Positions 1-10,235 are shown, counted from the first letter of the stretch. The stretch: DNA of 64,000 nt from Clitoria ternatea (GCA_037962975.1 CM075669.1:246797351-246861350), one strand, 5' to 3'. Translations and numbers: made by a program. The notes: generated by a model from the sequence alone, not told the origin.

Positions 1-2
1 AT

Positions 3-458
3 GCAAGTGTTGCAGGAGTGCAAATTGAACAAATGACAACAGAAGCCATTGAGGAACCTGAAAATCAATTAGACACTATTGTTGAGCAAGAAGTGATAGA
101 GGAGGTAGAGATCTCAGCTGAGATGGAAACCACATCTTGGAAACACAATAATGATACTAAAATTTTGTTAAAGCCAAGTATGAATGCAGAGAAAGAAGTA
201 GAGGTTCATGTACAAGAAGAGTTAACATGTTTAGATGTTGAGAATATAAAAGAAGAAGAAACTCAGCCATGTCATGAAGGGCGTTTGCTAGTGGTGACTA
301 CTGCAGCTATGGAAATCACAAGGAAATACGAATCATCAAGTCAAGAAGAACATTGCTTGTGGCATAAAAAGAGAAAGACTAACACAAAACAGAAAAAGAA
401 AAAGAGTGAAGGAAAGAAAAAGAAGAAAAAGCAGAAAGTTTGGAAAAATAAAGATTAG
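3..458 (+). CDS. C-terminal part of an unrecognised Lys/Glu-rich ORF in E1
   Basis: The frame is open from the window edge to a TAG at 456-458, so this is probably the 3' end of a longer ORF; the first ATG inside is at 33. The N-terminal two thirds are acidic, with many Glu residues and a run rich in EEV/EVE. The last 35 residues are almost entirely Lys with some Glu and Gln, partly because the DNA becomes a purine tract. No domain is recognised. It lies at the expected place for the tail of a retroelement polyprotein or an accessory ORF, but no motif supports either. Confidence 0.35.
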   Translation, partial: ASVAGVQIEQMTTEAIEEPENQLDTIVEQEVIEEVEISAEMETTSWKHNNDTKILLKPSMNAEKEVEVHVQEELTCLDVENIKEEETQPCHEGRLLVVTTAAMEITRKYESSSQEEHCLWHKKRKTNTKQKKKKSEGKKKKKKQKVWKNKD

Positions 459-600
459 AGGAAAGTTGTGTTGAGCACTAGCCTCAAACACAACAAGGAG
501 AAACAAGGAGTAAAAAGACCAAGAGTGTATGGTCATAAGCAATGGGATCCTAGAGGATGATCTTATGTTTGTTTTTCTTGTACATAAATAAAATAGTGAG

Positions 601-757
601 AGAGGTTTTTTTAAAAAAAAAAGAAAAAAAAGAAAAAAAAGAAGAAAAAGGAAAAGAAAAAAAGAAGAAAAAAAAGAAGAAAAAGAAAAAGAAAAAGAAG
701 AAGAAGAGAGAGAGGAAGAAGAAGAAAAGAAAAGAAAAGAAAAGAAGAAAAGACTGA
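601..757 (+). repeat. Purine-only (A/G) tract
   Basis: About 150 bases consist almost only of A and G (AAAGAAG-type repeats), continuing the Lys-coding drift upstream. It is low-complexity simple sequence. ORFs read through it on either strand (poly-Lys or poly-Phe/Ser) are not genes. Confidence 0.9.
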
Positions 758-791
758 ACAACATAAATAAATAAGCATCAGACCCCCCTGG

Positions 792-1411
792 CGCTCGAGC
801 GTGATTTTGTCACGCTTAAGCGTGAATTGTTCCTGGTCTTGATTTCTTCCATTTGCTCAAGCAAATATACTTTGAGCTTAAGCAAGTGCATCCATTTCTT
901 TTATTTTGCTCGAGCGAAACACTTTGCGCTTAAGCGAATTCCATACAGAATGCAATTTACCAAAGTCTTGTCTTCTCGCTCAAGTGAGTACACTGTGAGC
1001 TTAAGCGAGAAGCTCCTGTTGTTCCTACACGCTTAAGCGAAAGGTTACCACGCTTGAGCGTGATTGATCTTTTCCTCCTTGTGTTTGAGCGTGTCTTGTG
1101 TCGCCTGAGCGTGATTCCACACGCTTTAAGCGTGATCGTGATTCGTAACTTCTAAAGGTTTTGCACGCTTGAGCGTGATTCAACACGCTTTGAGTGTGAC
1201 CACTGGTACCTGAAAGAAAATATCCACGCTTGACCCTTACCAACCCCGCTTTGAGCGTGCCCTGTAGATAAGTGTCACGCTTAAGCGCCTCAAGCTCTCG
1301 CTTGAGCACGATCGGGGCTGAGGATGTACTGTTCATTTTCTCGCTCAAGCGTGCTACTATGAGCTTGAGCGAGACTCCCATATTTAAGCCACTGATGCTC
1401 ACGCTTGACCC
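792..1411. repeat. E1 paired-palindrome array, block A
   Basis: About 21 copies of the core GCTYRAGC (GCTCGAGC, GCTTAAGC, GCTCAAGC, GCTTGAGC, some GCTTTAAGC), often extended to TCACGCTYRAGCGTGA. Core starts fall in pairs: 793/814, 855/876, 908/928, 978/999, 1031/1052, 1083/1103 (plus 1123), 1167/1187, 1228/1248, 1279/1300, 1343/1363. Spacing inside a pair is 20 or 21 bp throughout. The first members of successive pairs lie 51-84 bp apart. Sequence between cores is not conserved. Confidence 0.9.
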
Positions 1412-1689
1412 TTACCAACTGGAAAATTCTCTCTCGGTCTTTCTTTCACTTGTTTCTCCCTCTCTCGGTTTTCTTACTCCATCACTCGGCCCTTTCATTC
1501 ACTCGGTCACTCTTTCACTCTTCTCACTCAGTCCTTTATTCGTTCGGTCTTCCACTCTCATTCTTTCACTCTTTCGTTCCTCACCCGATCATTTGGTCTC
1601 TTTCACTTTGCAGTCTCTTTTTCATTCACTCGGTCTCTCACTTCAATCACTCAGCCCTTCATTCACTCGGTCACTCTTTCACTTTTACT

Positions 1690-2270
1690 CTTCAATCACT
1701 CATCTTTCATCCACTCGGTATCTCTTTCATTCGTTCTTTCATCCACTCTCATTTTGTCACTCACTCGTCTTTCATCCACTCGATATCTCTTTCATTCGTT
1801 CTTTCATCCACTCTCATTCTGTCACTCACTCATCTTTCATCCACTCGGTATCTCTTTCATTCATTCTTTCATCCACTCTCATTCTGTCACTCACTCATCT
1901 TTCATCCACTCGGTATCTCTTTCATTCATTCTTTCATCCACTCTCATTCTGTCACTCTCTCGGGTCTCTCATCCACTCGGTATCTCTTTCACTCATTCTT
2001 TCATCCACTCTCATTCTGTCACTCACTCGTCTTTTATCCACTCGGTATCTCTTTCATTCGTTCTTTCATCCACTCTCATTCTGTCACTCACTCGTCTTTC
2101 ATCCACTCAGTATCTCTTTCATTCGTTCTTTCATCCACTCTCATTCTGTCACTCACTCGTCTTTCATCCACTCGGTATCTCTTTCATTCATTCTTTCATC
2201 CATTCCCATTCTGTCACTCTCTCGGTTCCCTCACCCGATCTCTTTCTCGGTCTCTCATCCACTCGGTATC
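1690..2270. repeat. CT-rich minisatellite, 65-bp unit, about 8-9 copies
   Basis: Copies start at about 1704, 1769, 1834, 1899, 1965, 2031, 2096 and 2161, and a last degenerate one follows near 2250. The period is 65 bp, with one 67-bp copy. Each unit contains CTTTCATCCACTC twice, so it is itself an old duplication of about 33 bp. Degenerate CT-rich flanks extend from about 1430 to 2330. Because 65 is not a multiple of 3 and the + strand lacks stops, all three + frames are open and give Ser/His/Leu-rich repeats. This is a by-product of the repeat, not three proteins. Confidence 0.9.
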
Positions 2271-2348
2271 TCTTTCACTCGTTGTTTCATTCACTCGTTC
2301 TTTTTCTCGATCTTTCAGCGTATACGGAGTGCTTGATATGAAACACAG

Positions 2349-2615
2349 GCTTGAGCTCGGGTTCACGCTTAAGCGTGACCCTTCTTGTTGGAACTAGCGC
2401 TTGAGCGGGTTCCTTGACGCTTTAAGCATAATATCCCTAAGCTACTCACGCTTGAGCGAAGTAATATCACGCTCTAAGTGTGATCGTGCGTGTACCATGT
2501 TATATCATACGCTTAAGCGAATAATGGTACGCTTTAAGCGTGATTCATACCTGATGCTACCTGTGCGTTTTTTATTTGGGCGTATGTACGCCAAAGACCC
2601 AGTGTACCTACGAGT
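2349..2615. repeat. E1 paired-palindrome array, block B
   Basis: The palindrome array resumes after the minisatellite. Core pairs start at 2349/2367, 2399/2419, 2450/2471 and 2511/2531, giving spacings of 18, 20, 21 and 20 bp. A second palindrome family follows: a GTA..TAC dyad inside GCGTAYNTACGC at 2580-2591 and a degenerate partner 22 bp later. The same second family occurs, with the same 22-bp spacing, in the 3' LTR at 4565-4597. Confidence 0.85.
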
Positions 2616-2639
2616 ACTCATGACTCATATCCATTGAAA

Positions 2640-3587
2640 GGTAACATCTCTTCCTTCCTTGATTTTACTTAATAGTTAGAATTAGTACATTCCACTGTTT
2701 CAATTTTGAATTTAATGTATCCATTATATTCATTCATTTCATATTTTCATTTTGTTGTGGTTGTGTTATTTTTACATTTGCACCCATTTAGGCTTTATAA
2801 ATACCACCCATACCATTTTCACTTAGGCTAATTTACTTTTGTGTATTAATGACGTTATTTTAGAATTCCTTTTCTTGAATAATGTAATTCTTTTTCAGTT
2901 GTAATGAAACTTTATTTCCATGTTAAGTGTTTGTTGTTATTTCTTTTCTAAATTGTATTGTTAAATTCATCCACACCATTACTCATCATTCATTGTCATT
3001 CAGGTAAAAAGGGAAGTAATCTATCCTTTTATCTTATTGATTGATAAACTATGTTAATTATGTTTAATTTAGAATCCATCTTAATAATTTAAAGTTTGTT
3101 GATTCTCAGGCATTAATTGGATAATTAATTAATTTGCATTGCTTGATTCATGATCCCTGTCCATAACTATTTCATTATTAATTATTTGTCTATTTAGCAT
3201 GCTAGTTAGCAATTTGAATTTATGATCTTGCATTAAGTTTGGGGACATGACTGGCTGATTACCTGTTATTGTTAGCTTTTGAGCCTTTATTAATTCTTTT
3301 CGGAGTGAGCTTGCATTCTAGTTAATGAGACAGAATTTGCTTCAGTGCTTGCTAATTGATTATATGTTTGCCAATTAGAAATGATGAAGGCCTTCTTTGT
3401 TAAAATAGCCAGGGCCAAAAATTATCCATCCTAATATTATTAATTATCCTTTGACCCAATAATTATATTTTGAGCCTGAGACCCTTTCATTCTACTTATG
3501 TACCTAACTTTCCAAGCCTATTTATCTGAGAAAAACCAAGTGAATCATCCCTGGATGTACCACTGATGAATTGCTGAGTCTTACTTA
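2640..3587. other. AT-rich noncoding internal region of E1
   Basis: No ORF of note and no recognised domain. The stretch TTAAGTTTGGGGACATG near 3234-3250 resembles the PPT context found before the LTRs but lacks a nearby hairpin. Confidence 0.6.
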
Positions 3588-3622
3588 TTGCTAGGGACTA
3601 GCAAATTCTAAGTTTAGGGATG
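3588..3622 (+). other. Internal hairpin plus PPT-like module
   Basis: TTGCTAG-GGA-CTAGCAA (3588-3604) forms a perfect 7-bp stem with a 3-base loop and is followed by a purine-rich AAGTTTAGGGATG. This is the same arrangement as the hairpin plus PPT directly before the E1 LTR (4323-4358) and the E2 LTR. It could be a central PPT or a leftover of an older LTR junction. Confidence 0.55.
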
Positions 3623-4322
3623 AAGAGTGTGCCTAACAACAATTAAAGGACACACTCTGACCTTAATTATAGATGAGGATTTTGAGAAATAAAAGGAAGA
3701 ACAACAAAGCCAAAAAGAAAAATGAAAAATCAGCAAATAAAGAAGGTGCAAAGCACCACAAGAAAAAAATGGTATTGAAAAAAAAATAATAGAAGAAAAG
3801 AAAGAGTCCAAAGGACTGAAAAAAAAATAAGGTGTAAAGCACCACAAGTTATTGAGTTACCCTTCATCTGAAAAATAATGAAAGCAAGAGAGCTAGTTAG
3901 TAGAGGAATTTAAGTTAAGATTGAGGCAAGGCATCAGTGGGCACATCTTGTAACCCAACATTGACTAGAAAAACAAAAATAGAGCCTATAGCCTAACCCC
4001 ATTACAAGCTTAGAAAGCCTTTACTGATCCAATTGTGCCAGCATATGTCATGATGTTTAGAACTGTTGCAAGCCTATGTTGATCTAACAATTATGCAGGT
4101 GATGAGTGCATATATTTAACCTTATACACTGAGAAAAGAGTGAAACACCAATCCAGTGAGGAAAGTATCACCAGCTTGTTTCCCAAAGGAGGTGTGAGTA
4201 ATTATATATTCAGAATTTGCGAAAAGAAAGCATGGTTGGTATTCAATAATTATGGTATGAACTAAGTTAAGGAAAGGTTGATTGTCTTGAGTAAGTGACG
4301 TTAATTTAATTAATCTGAGTAT
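3623..4322. other. Noncoding internal region of E1
   Basis: A purine-rich low-complexity stretch (3670-3850) is followed by AT-rich DNA. No supported ORF; short minus-strand frames here are Phe/Ser-rich shadows of the A/G bias. Confidence 0.5.
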
Positions 4323-4358
4323 TTGCTTGAGGACAAGCAAGTTTTAAGTTTGGGGATG
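4323..4358 (+). other. Hairpin and polypurine tract of E1
   Basis: TTGCTTG-AGGA-CAAGCAA (4323-4340) forms a 7-bp stem with a 4-base loop. It is followed by AAGTTTGGGGATG, the presumed primer site for plus-strand synthesis, and then by the LTR start TGATAAGT at 4359. E2 has the same stem with loop GGGA at the equivalent position. Confidence 0.75.
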
Positions 4359-4564
4359 TGATAAGTCTTGAAAAAACTTAATTATTTCATCTTTTATTTA
4401 ACATAATCCATTAAATATTGTTTAGTTTGGCTTTATTATTTAATAAATTATAAATAATTCTTATTTTATTTATTTATTTCAAAAGTGTTTAATTTATGCA
4501 AAAAAATGATTAAAAACAATAATTAGTTAAGAAATTATGTTTATTTATAAATTCACTAACCCAG

Positions 4565-4856
4565 CGTACCTACGCTGGACAGCCGGCGTACAAACGCTAG
4601 GAAATTATTTATTTATATGTGCAGGAGCAGTTCACGCTCAAGCTTGAAGGTTGCAAGCTCAAGCGAGAGAGCCATGCAAAGTATGTAAAAAGAAAGAAAG
4701 GAAAGCACGACCACGCTCAAGCGAGCAAACTCACGCTCAAGCGTGAGTCCAAAACACCATTCACGCCCAAGCTTCCCCACTCACGCTCAAGCGTGAAATC
4801 AACACTGCAGTGAATAACACGAGCACGCTCAAGCGCGAGTCCTTCACGCTCAAGCG
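4565..4856. repeat. E1 paired-palindrome array in the LTR, block C
   Basis: GCTCAAGC cores start at 4636/4657, 4715/4735, 4765/4785 and 4827/4848, so there are four pairs with spacings of 21, 20, 20 and 21 bp. Just upstream, two GCGTAC..ACGC dyads (4565 and 4587) are 22 bp apart. Both palindrome families also occur in the internal region, so LTR and internal arrays share their sequence. Confidence 0.9.
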
Positions 4857-5059
4857 TGAAGGTGGTTATTTAAAAGCTGTTTTTCCCTCCAAAAGAAGCT
4901 CCGCACCATTTCTGTTCCAATTGCCTGATGCACTGCTGCTATTCATTAATAATTTAAGTATCAAGTTGTAATTATTTATTTGTAATTATGTAATTAGTTA
5001 GTTAGTTTAAGTATTAATTAAGTCTTTTGTGTAATTAATTAAGTTAGTTAGTTAGTTAG

Positions 5060-5072
5060 ATGCCTATATATA
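5060..5072 (+). promoter_or_regulatory. TATA-like box of the E1 LTR
   Basis: CCTATATATA lies about 700 bp into the LTR and precedes a CT-rich stretch typical of an LTR leader. It is placed between the palindrome array (upstream) and the presumed R/U5. Assigned by context only. Confidence 0.45.
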
Positions 5073-5829
5073 CTTGTACATATTCTGTAAACACACGGAG
5101 ATAGTAGAACACAGAACATAATTTATTTTCCCATTTTCAATTTCTCTCTAATTCTTTTCTCTCTCTAAAATTCTCTTATCCATGTCTCTCCACATTCCTT
5201 CGATGGAATCCATGTCTATGGGTTTCTAAATCCCTAGGGTTGGGATTGTGAAGGTTTGCAATGGATTCTTGAAAGTGTATTGAGGAAGTCAACTTCTAAA
5301 TCAAGAGGAGAACAAGCTAAGGAGTGGATCTACTTTGTTGGATTGACAAATCCAGATCTGATGAAGAATCTCACCAGTGAGGAATCATGGTTGAGGCTTA
5401 GGTAACTTCTCGCTTCCTAACTAATTCAGGCCTAGTAATTAGGTGAACAGTTAGGGTTCAACCCCCAATTTCGCATTAGATTTCTCTGTTAATTGAACAC
5501 CTAAGGGATTAGGGTTTAATGCTTAGGAATTAGTGTTATTCACCTAAGGAATTAGGGATTAACCATCTATGGATTGTCCTCTCGAGTCTGAAGCTTGATT
5601 GAACCTTAAATGCATGTTTCTTGATAAAGTTGTAAGCTAAAGCAATTCTAACCTATCTTCCATAAATCACATTTCATCTTTCATACTGTCTCTGCAAATA
5701 CAAAAACAGAATGAACTCTATCTGCATTGCGTTGGTTCAGCTTGTACTAGTCTAAGATTGCGGTAATTACCATAATCCCTATGGGAACGATCAAATATAT
5801 TACAAAATTAACGATTGGTGCGCTTGCCA

Positions 5830-6804
5830 AAAGAATAAATCCTCTGAGAATTTAACATCAAGTTAATGACTCAGGATTTACACACCATCCCCTTAATCCT
5901 AAGAAAAGAAGTTGAGTTCATCATAATGTTAATTTCAAAATCACAAAATCCTAACTCAAATCCCAACATTGAATAATTCCCCAAATTACAAATCTAGGAT
6001 TCAAAAAGAGAAAAATAAGCTCTCACTCTATTTGTCTCAATCTTCTCCGAAAGCAATGAATTAGTTGTTTCTTTGTTGTTGATCCTTGAATCCCCTTCGA
6101 AATTCTCTTGGTAAAGCTCTTAAAATCCTTAGCTTTTGTCCCTCATTCTTTTCTTTCATGTTGCCCCCTTTTTTATGCAAAAAACGGCCCCCAAAAATCA
6201 GGGTTCTAAATTTAGCACGCAAAACCCACGGCCTGTAGGAATTTCCCACGATCTTTGATTGTGACAAGGTCCCTTAGTGCATAATTTCCTCTATTCTGAT
6301 AGTAAGAACCACGGCCTGTGGGAATTTTCCCATAGCCATGAGTTTTTTTTTCGACATGTTCCACGGCCTGTGGGAATTTCCCACAACCATGGATTCCTTT
6401 CAGTGTACTTTTCTCTACTTTTTCCTAGACCAAAGGGAACCACGGCCTGTAAAAGTTTCCCACGGCCGTGGGTTCTAAAAAGGTTCTCCAAATTGTGAAT
6501 TTTTTATTCCTTTGAGGCCCGAGAGGGTTCCACTCGCTTATTTCTTCTTTCCAAGGGTCGGACTGGACTTGTTTTTGAGCTTTTGATGACTTGAACTTCC
6601 TTTCATTTGCATGATGTTCAACAAATGTCTCTAATTCTCTAGCGTATGGGCCTGTAACATCATAATTCCTACAAAACTGACACACCCGAGTAACATATGC
6701 GGAATGAAAGGAGATATTCAAGATTAAAGAGGAAAAACAAACAACATAACCAAAAAAATAAGAATGAAATGACTCTAAAACTAACGCAAATTAACTACTT
6801 ATTA
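5830..6804 (-). repeat. Left (3') LTR of E2, partial
   Basis: From about 5890 it aligns by eye to 16540-17615 of the right LTR without large gaps, apart from the atpB insert missing here. The outer part, equivalent to about 15885-16480, is absent, consistent with E1 having inserted within this LTR. The LTR start is mutated from TGATAAG to TAATAAG at 6804. Confidence 0.8.
6227..6475. repeat. E2 paired-palindrome array in the left LTR
   Basis: Four units of the form CCACGGCC-TGTGG-GAATTT-CCCACGGCCGTGG, variously mutated. Dyad starts are 6227/6247, 6310/6331, 6362/6382 and 6441/6461, so spacings are 20, 21, 20 and 20 bp; units begin 83, 52 and 79 bp apart. The + and - frames that cross it give Pro/Trp/His-rich peptides that are not genes. 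Confidence 0.9.
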
Positions 6805-6842
6805 GAATACCCCAAACTAGAACATTGCTTGTCCCCAAGCAA
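6805..6842 (-). other. Polypurine tract and hairpin of E2
   Basis: Reading on -, TTGCTTG-GGGA-CAAGCAA (6842-6825) is followed by TAGTTTGGGGTATTC and then the LTR start. Stem, spacing and PPT match the module of E1 at 4323-4358, with a different loop base. Confidence 0.75.
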
Positions 6843-7784
6843 TCACCATATTCATAGGATGGAAAATCAAGGGCAAAGAATCCAAACACAATTAAGGAAC
6901 CCAAAATGAATTTTTATTATTAAGTTTTCTTTTTCAGACGATCGCTAAAGTACCAAGATCCAATTCAGACAATTAACAATCCACACTCCGCTAAGATTAG
7001 ACTATGGGTACACTCGCCTCATTTTCCCTTTTAGTGCACAAGTTTATGTATAAAACACTCAAATCACAACACATTAAACATTACCATAATCTTGGCAATT
7101 GACCGTAAACTCCACAGTTACTCAAAACACATTGTTATAGTCTAAAGGTCTTTTCAGGGTTGTAATGTGGCCAAGGGTTCAACATATAGGTATGGAAGCC
7201 AAGAAAAGGAAACACAAAGGGCTAAACGATTCTTGAGAAAATAAGTTTCAAAGCAAAACAGCATAAATATCACTTATATATGCAGAAACTCTAAGTAGTA
7301 TTCTCATTATCATCTTTTTTCTATTTTCTTTTTCTTTCTCCTTTATTTATTTTTTACTAGAACCCCAAACTACCACAATTGCATTTATATATATAAATAT
7401 ATACCCTTCTTATGTTGTTCTTTTGCTTCTTCTACATGAATCGTGAAAATTAACAAGTAAAGAGGCAAAAAGAAACATGTAATGTGTATCAAGCTCAAGA
7501 GGGCAACTAAAGGATTATTGTAAGCAATTTGTGGTTAACAATAAGGCCTAAAGTGCCTTTTTCATTCCATGACATGCATTCACAAACCATTTTGAATCGG
7601 TCAAAAGCTAAGTTCTAGAATGTCTAATCTGTGTGAGTCACTCAAAGAATGAATTAAGGTTTAAACTTTAATCATTGCTATACCCTTTTTGGCTCAAAAT
7701 CTCACTGCTGTGGTTGTTCCAAAACATAGAAAGCATGAATTTATCAAGAGTCTTTCTTTTAGCTTAGTATCCTGGTAGTCATCA

Positions 7785-7824
<40 letters not shown>

Positions 7825-8090
7825 CAGGTTCTTATCATGCTTGGGATTTAATTATTCAAGATCAACTTATCCTATAAAGCTACAAATCACAAATAGACTA
7901 GCAATGTCATCCTAGGAAAAATGAAACAAGAATAAAATAAACAAAACAAAAGTAAAACAGTTGAACAGATCAAGTTAAGTTCATTTTACCCCATACCCAA
8001 ACTGATCTCGGACATTGTCCTCAATGTAGAACAAAGATATATAGGGAAAAGGAACTTAACTAAAACATAAAACCTGATCATGGGGATGGA
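6843..8090. other. Noncoding 3' region of E2, with a (TA)n microsatellite
   Basis: AT-rich DNA between the ORF-1-like remnant and the PPT, with no supported ORF. A pure TA run of about 30 bases lies at 7790-7820. Confidence 0.6.
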
Positions 8091-8094
8091 GGGG

Positions 8095-9224
8095 AGAAAT
8101 GTCCCTGCTCAGTGTGCCAGTCGTACATGGGTCCACCCTCTGAGTTATATGATCAATCTGCTTATTCCTTACATTAAGGAATACATGCGCTCCATGGAAA
8201 AGCTAGAGTTGGTAGTGGAGTGTGAGGGTCCAGCTTCTGTAGTGGTGGGTGGTGGTGGCATCCCTATATCCAAAGGGTCCTGAGCAGCATCATCTGTCTC
8301 TATAAAAAAAATAAAGCCCTACCCTTCAGGCAGGGGGTGAGGTACAGAGAAAGTCAGGAATAATTAAACAATATTTATTACGCTTATAAACAATCATGCC
8401 CATGTTTATTCACTCCTCCATATCAACCCTTTTAGGTTGAAAAAGAGGGTATCATTATTAAGATTAATACCCACATATCTGGCTATAGGGTTTATGTACC
8501 CGCAATGATGATTTTGCTAGAAGTAACTTTTCAACTCTAGTGAGTTGACTGAAAAACCATTTAGCGGAGTTCATGGGTTCATTATTAATCATAGCATACA
8601 AAAAATAAAGTTCAACAAACCTAAAAGTACCAGGGCTTTCATAACGCCCAAAGATTGACCTAGCCCATAAATCTCTGAATGTACTTTAAAATAGGATGAT
8701 GCATGGCAGAGGTTTTACATGAAGATGGCTCATAATCACCCCGTGATCTTGAAATGGTTCCCCAAAAGTAATTTGGATTAAATAGTCAGGAAATACGAAC
8801 TGCACCCTTTCTAGGAAACCATATACAGAAGCTACCTTATTCAAGTCTATCTTGTATTCAATATTATTCAATCTAAAGTTAACCTCCCATCCAGAGTCAT
8901 TATAAACATATAGATATCTACAAAGCTAAGGAACTCTAAAGTAGTTATTTCATATGTGGGTTCATGCAGTTGAATGAAATTATTCCAACCCATATGTTCA
9001 TATAATTTAAGAGTTTCCTCAAACATTCCTAGCTCTTACAGAGTATCTCTGTAGAAAAAGCGCAAGGGAATGATTTCTCGTGCGGCTAGAGAGGCAAGTC
9101 TCATTCTTTGTTCATCAGAGGCACATTCAATGTTGTCTATTTTAGAATAAGATGAGGACTTACCAATGGTCTTTCTCTTTTTTCCAATTGACTTGACTCT
9201 TTCGGTAGACATAGTTGCTTTCAA
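8095..9224 (-). pseudogene. ATHILA ORF-1-like (post-integrase) ORF remnant
   Basis: Located between integrase and the 3' LTR, where Athila elements carry an extra ORF. The N-terminal frame starts at 9224 and is basic, then reads into LASLAAREIIPLRFF, a pattern I associate with ATHILA ORF-1 family proteins. Further matches continue through stops: GWNNFIQL and LEFLSF around 8930-9000, and a YKIDLNKVASVYG segment near 8830. At least four in-frame stops break it. Family assignment is by remembered pattern, not by search. In some lineages this slot encodes an envelope-like protein; no such activity can be inferred from this broken copy. Confidence 0.6.
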
Positions 9225-10020
9225 AGGGACAAAGAGTTTTAAGCAAGTCAGTCAATTATGGCATCATACAAGATTTAGGGAACCGTTTAACATAATGCAT
9301 AAGAATATCAAAAACCCTACTCAAGTGAAATGAAAGATGCCTTTTAATGGTAACTTGTGCATGAAAACATGAATAATACACATGTGTCAAGTTTTAAAGT
9401 CAATACTATGCAACAATTTACTAAAAAAATGAACCAACATTAGTTAGGCATTTTCACAAACACTTGGTGGGCACACATATATCATACCATAGATTACCCC
9501 AAACTTGAATTCTTAACAACCCCTATGATTTCAAATCAACTGTATCATGTTCCACTTAATGCTAATCAATCACATGCCTAACAAAATGTAACATATAATG
9601 AACAACAAAGAATGGAATTTATGCATTAGAGGATATGAACAAAGCATAAGAATACACCACTTCTAGTCAATTCAATCAATGCAAATCATACCCATTCACC
9701 TTTTAGACATGTATAGCACTCAAGATTCATAAACAAAGCTTTTTTATAAACCAATTTAGAAAGAAATCCCAAAGATTAGTAAGTACCCCAAAAATCCCAT
9801 ATCTGAAAAATTTGAAAGTGAAGAGAAAATCTTAAAGTTCTTACTTGGTCTGATAAATGAAAGAGTAATGTAATTTCAATGGAATGCAAGAGTGATAGAT
9901 TGAAAAGAACAAGGAAAGAGTTTAGGTTGAGAGGAGTAATGGTTTCAAAGGAGATAAGTATGAGAAAAGAGAGTGTTCATGTATTTTTGAAAACAAGAAA
10001 AAGGAAGCAATGCATTTAAA
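9225..10020. other. Noncoding region of E2 between the ORF-1-like remnant and the internal palindrome array
   Basis: AT-rich with no supported ORF. Simple Tn/An-rich stretches occur, and a TTTTTATTTT-type run sits just beyond, at 10350-10400. Confidence 0.5.
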
Positions 10021-10047
10021 ACACGTTTTTAGGCCCCTGATGCGATC

Positions 10048-10235
10048 CACGGTCGTGGGAATTTCCCACGAGTCATGGAACTTACTGTTTCTTCCCATAA
10101 AAATCTCCCCACAAAACCCACGGACATAGGAATTTTTCCCAGGCCGTAGAACTCACTATTTTTGTCAGAAAATTCACTCTGTTTCTTGCGTAAAACCCAC
10201 GACCGTGGGAATTTTTCCCAGACCGTGGAACTCAC
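10048..10235. repeat. E2 internal paired-palindrome array
   Basis: Three units of the same CCACGG-type dyad pair as in the LTRs. Starts are 10048/10067, 10119/10140 and 10198/10219, giving spacings of 19, 21 and 21 bp; units begin 71 and 79 bp apart. It lies between integrase and the ORF-1-like remnant, so the element carries its palindromes in the LTR and internally, as E1 does. Confidence 0.85.

Larger units (their letters stand above)
1..5829 (+). mobile_element. E1: Ty3-type LTR retrotransposon, 3' portion and 3' LTR (5' part outside the window)
   Basis: The element reads on + and ends in an LTR at 4359-5829. The polypurine tract (PPT) context just before the LTR and the LTR start TGATAAGT match those of the Athila-like element E2 in this window, so an Athila/Tat-type Ty3 lineage is inferred. 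No RT, integrase or protease is present in the visible 4.3 kb, which is mostly noncoding: a purine tract, two blocks of paired palindromes, a CT-rich minisatellite and AT-rich spacer. It appears to have inserted into the left LTR of E2, because E2 sequence resumes immediately after 5829. It could be the long 3' untranslated part of an autonomous element or a non-autonomous derivative; the window cannot decide. Confidence 0.7.
4359..5829 (+). repeat. 3' LTR of E1
   Basis: Starts TGATAAGT directly after the PPT and ends near ...GCGCTTGCCA, giving TG...CA and about 1.47 kb. It contains paired palindromes (4565-4856), a TATA-like box near 5063 and a CT-rich leader. E2-type LTR sequence resumes just beyond 5829. 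The 5' LTR lies outside the window, so the exact end is not confirmed by comparison. Confidence 0.7.

Noticed and set aside
336..764. Minus-strand ORF rich in Phe, Ser and Leu
   Set aside because: Complement of the purine tract; low-complexity shadow.
1272..2397. Three overlapping + strand ORFs of 195-354 codons, Ser/His/Leu-rich
   Set aside because: They are the three reading frames of the 65-bp CT minisatellite; all frames are open because the + strand has no stop trinucleotides. No domain or start context.
792..4856. Palindromic repeats that superficially resemble a CRISPR array
   Set aside because: Repeat units are only 8-16 bp, cores vary, spacers have no fixed CRISPR-like length, and the setting is a plant retrotransposon.
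6277..6498. Overlapping + and - frames with repeated Pro-Arg-Pro-Trp-Val
   Set aside because: Translation of the CCACGG palindrome units in an LTR; the same occurs at 10029-10244 and 16781-17140.
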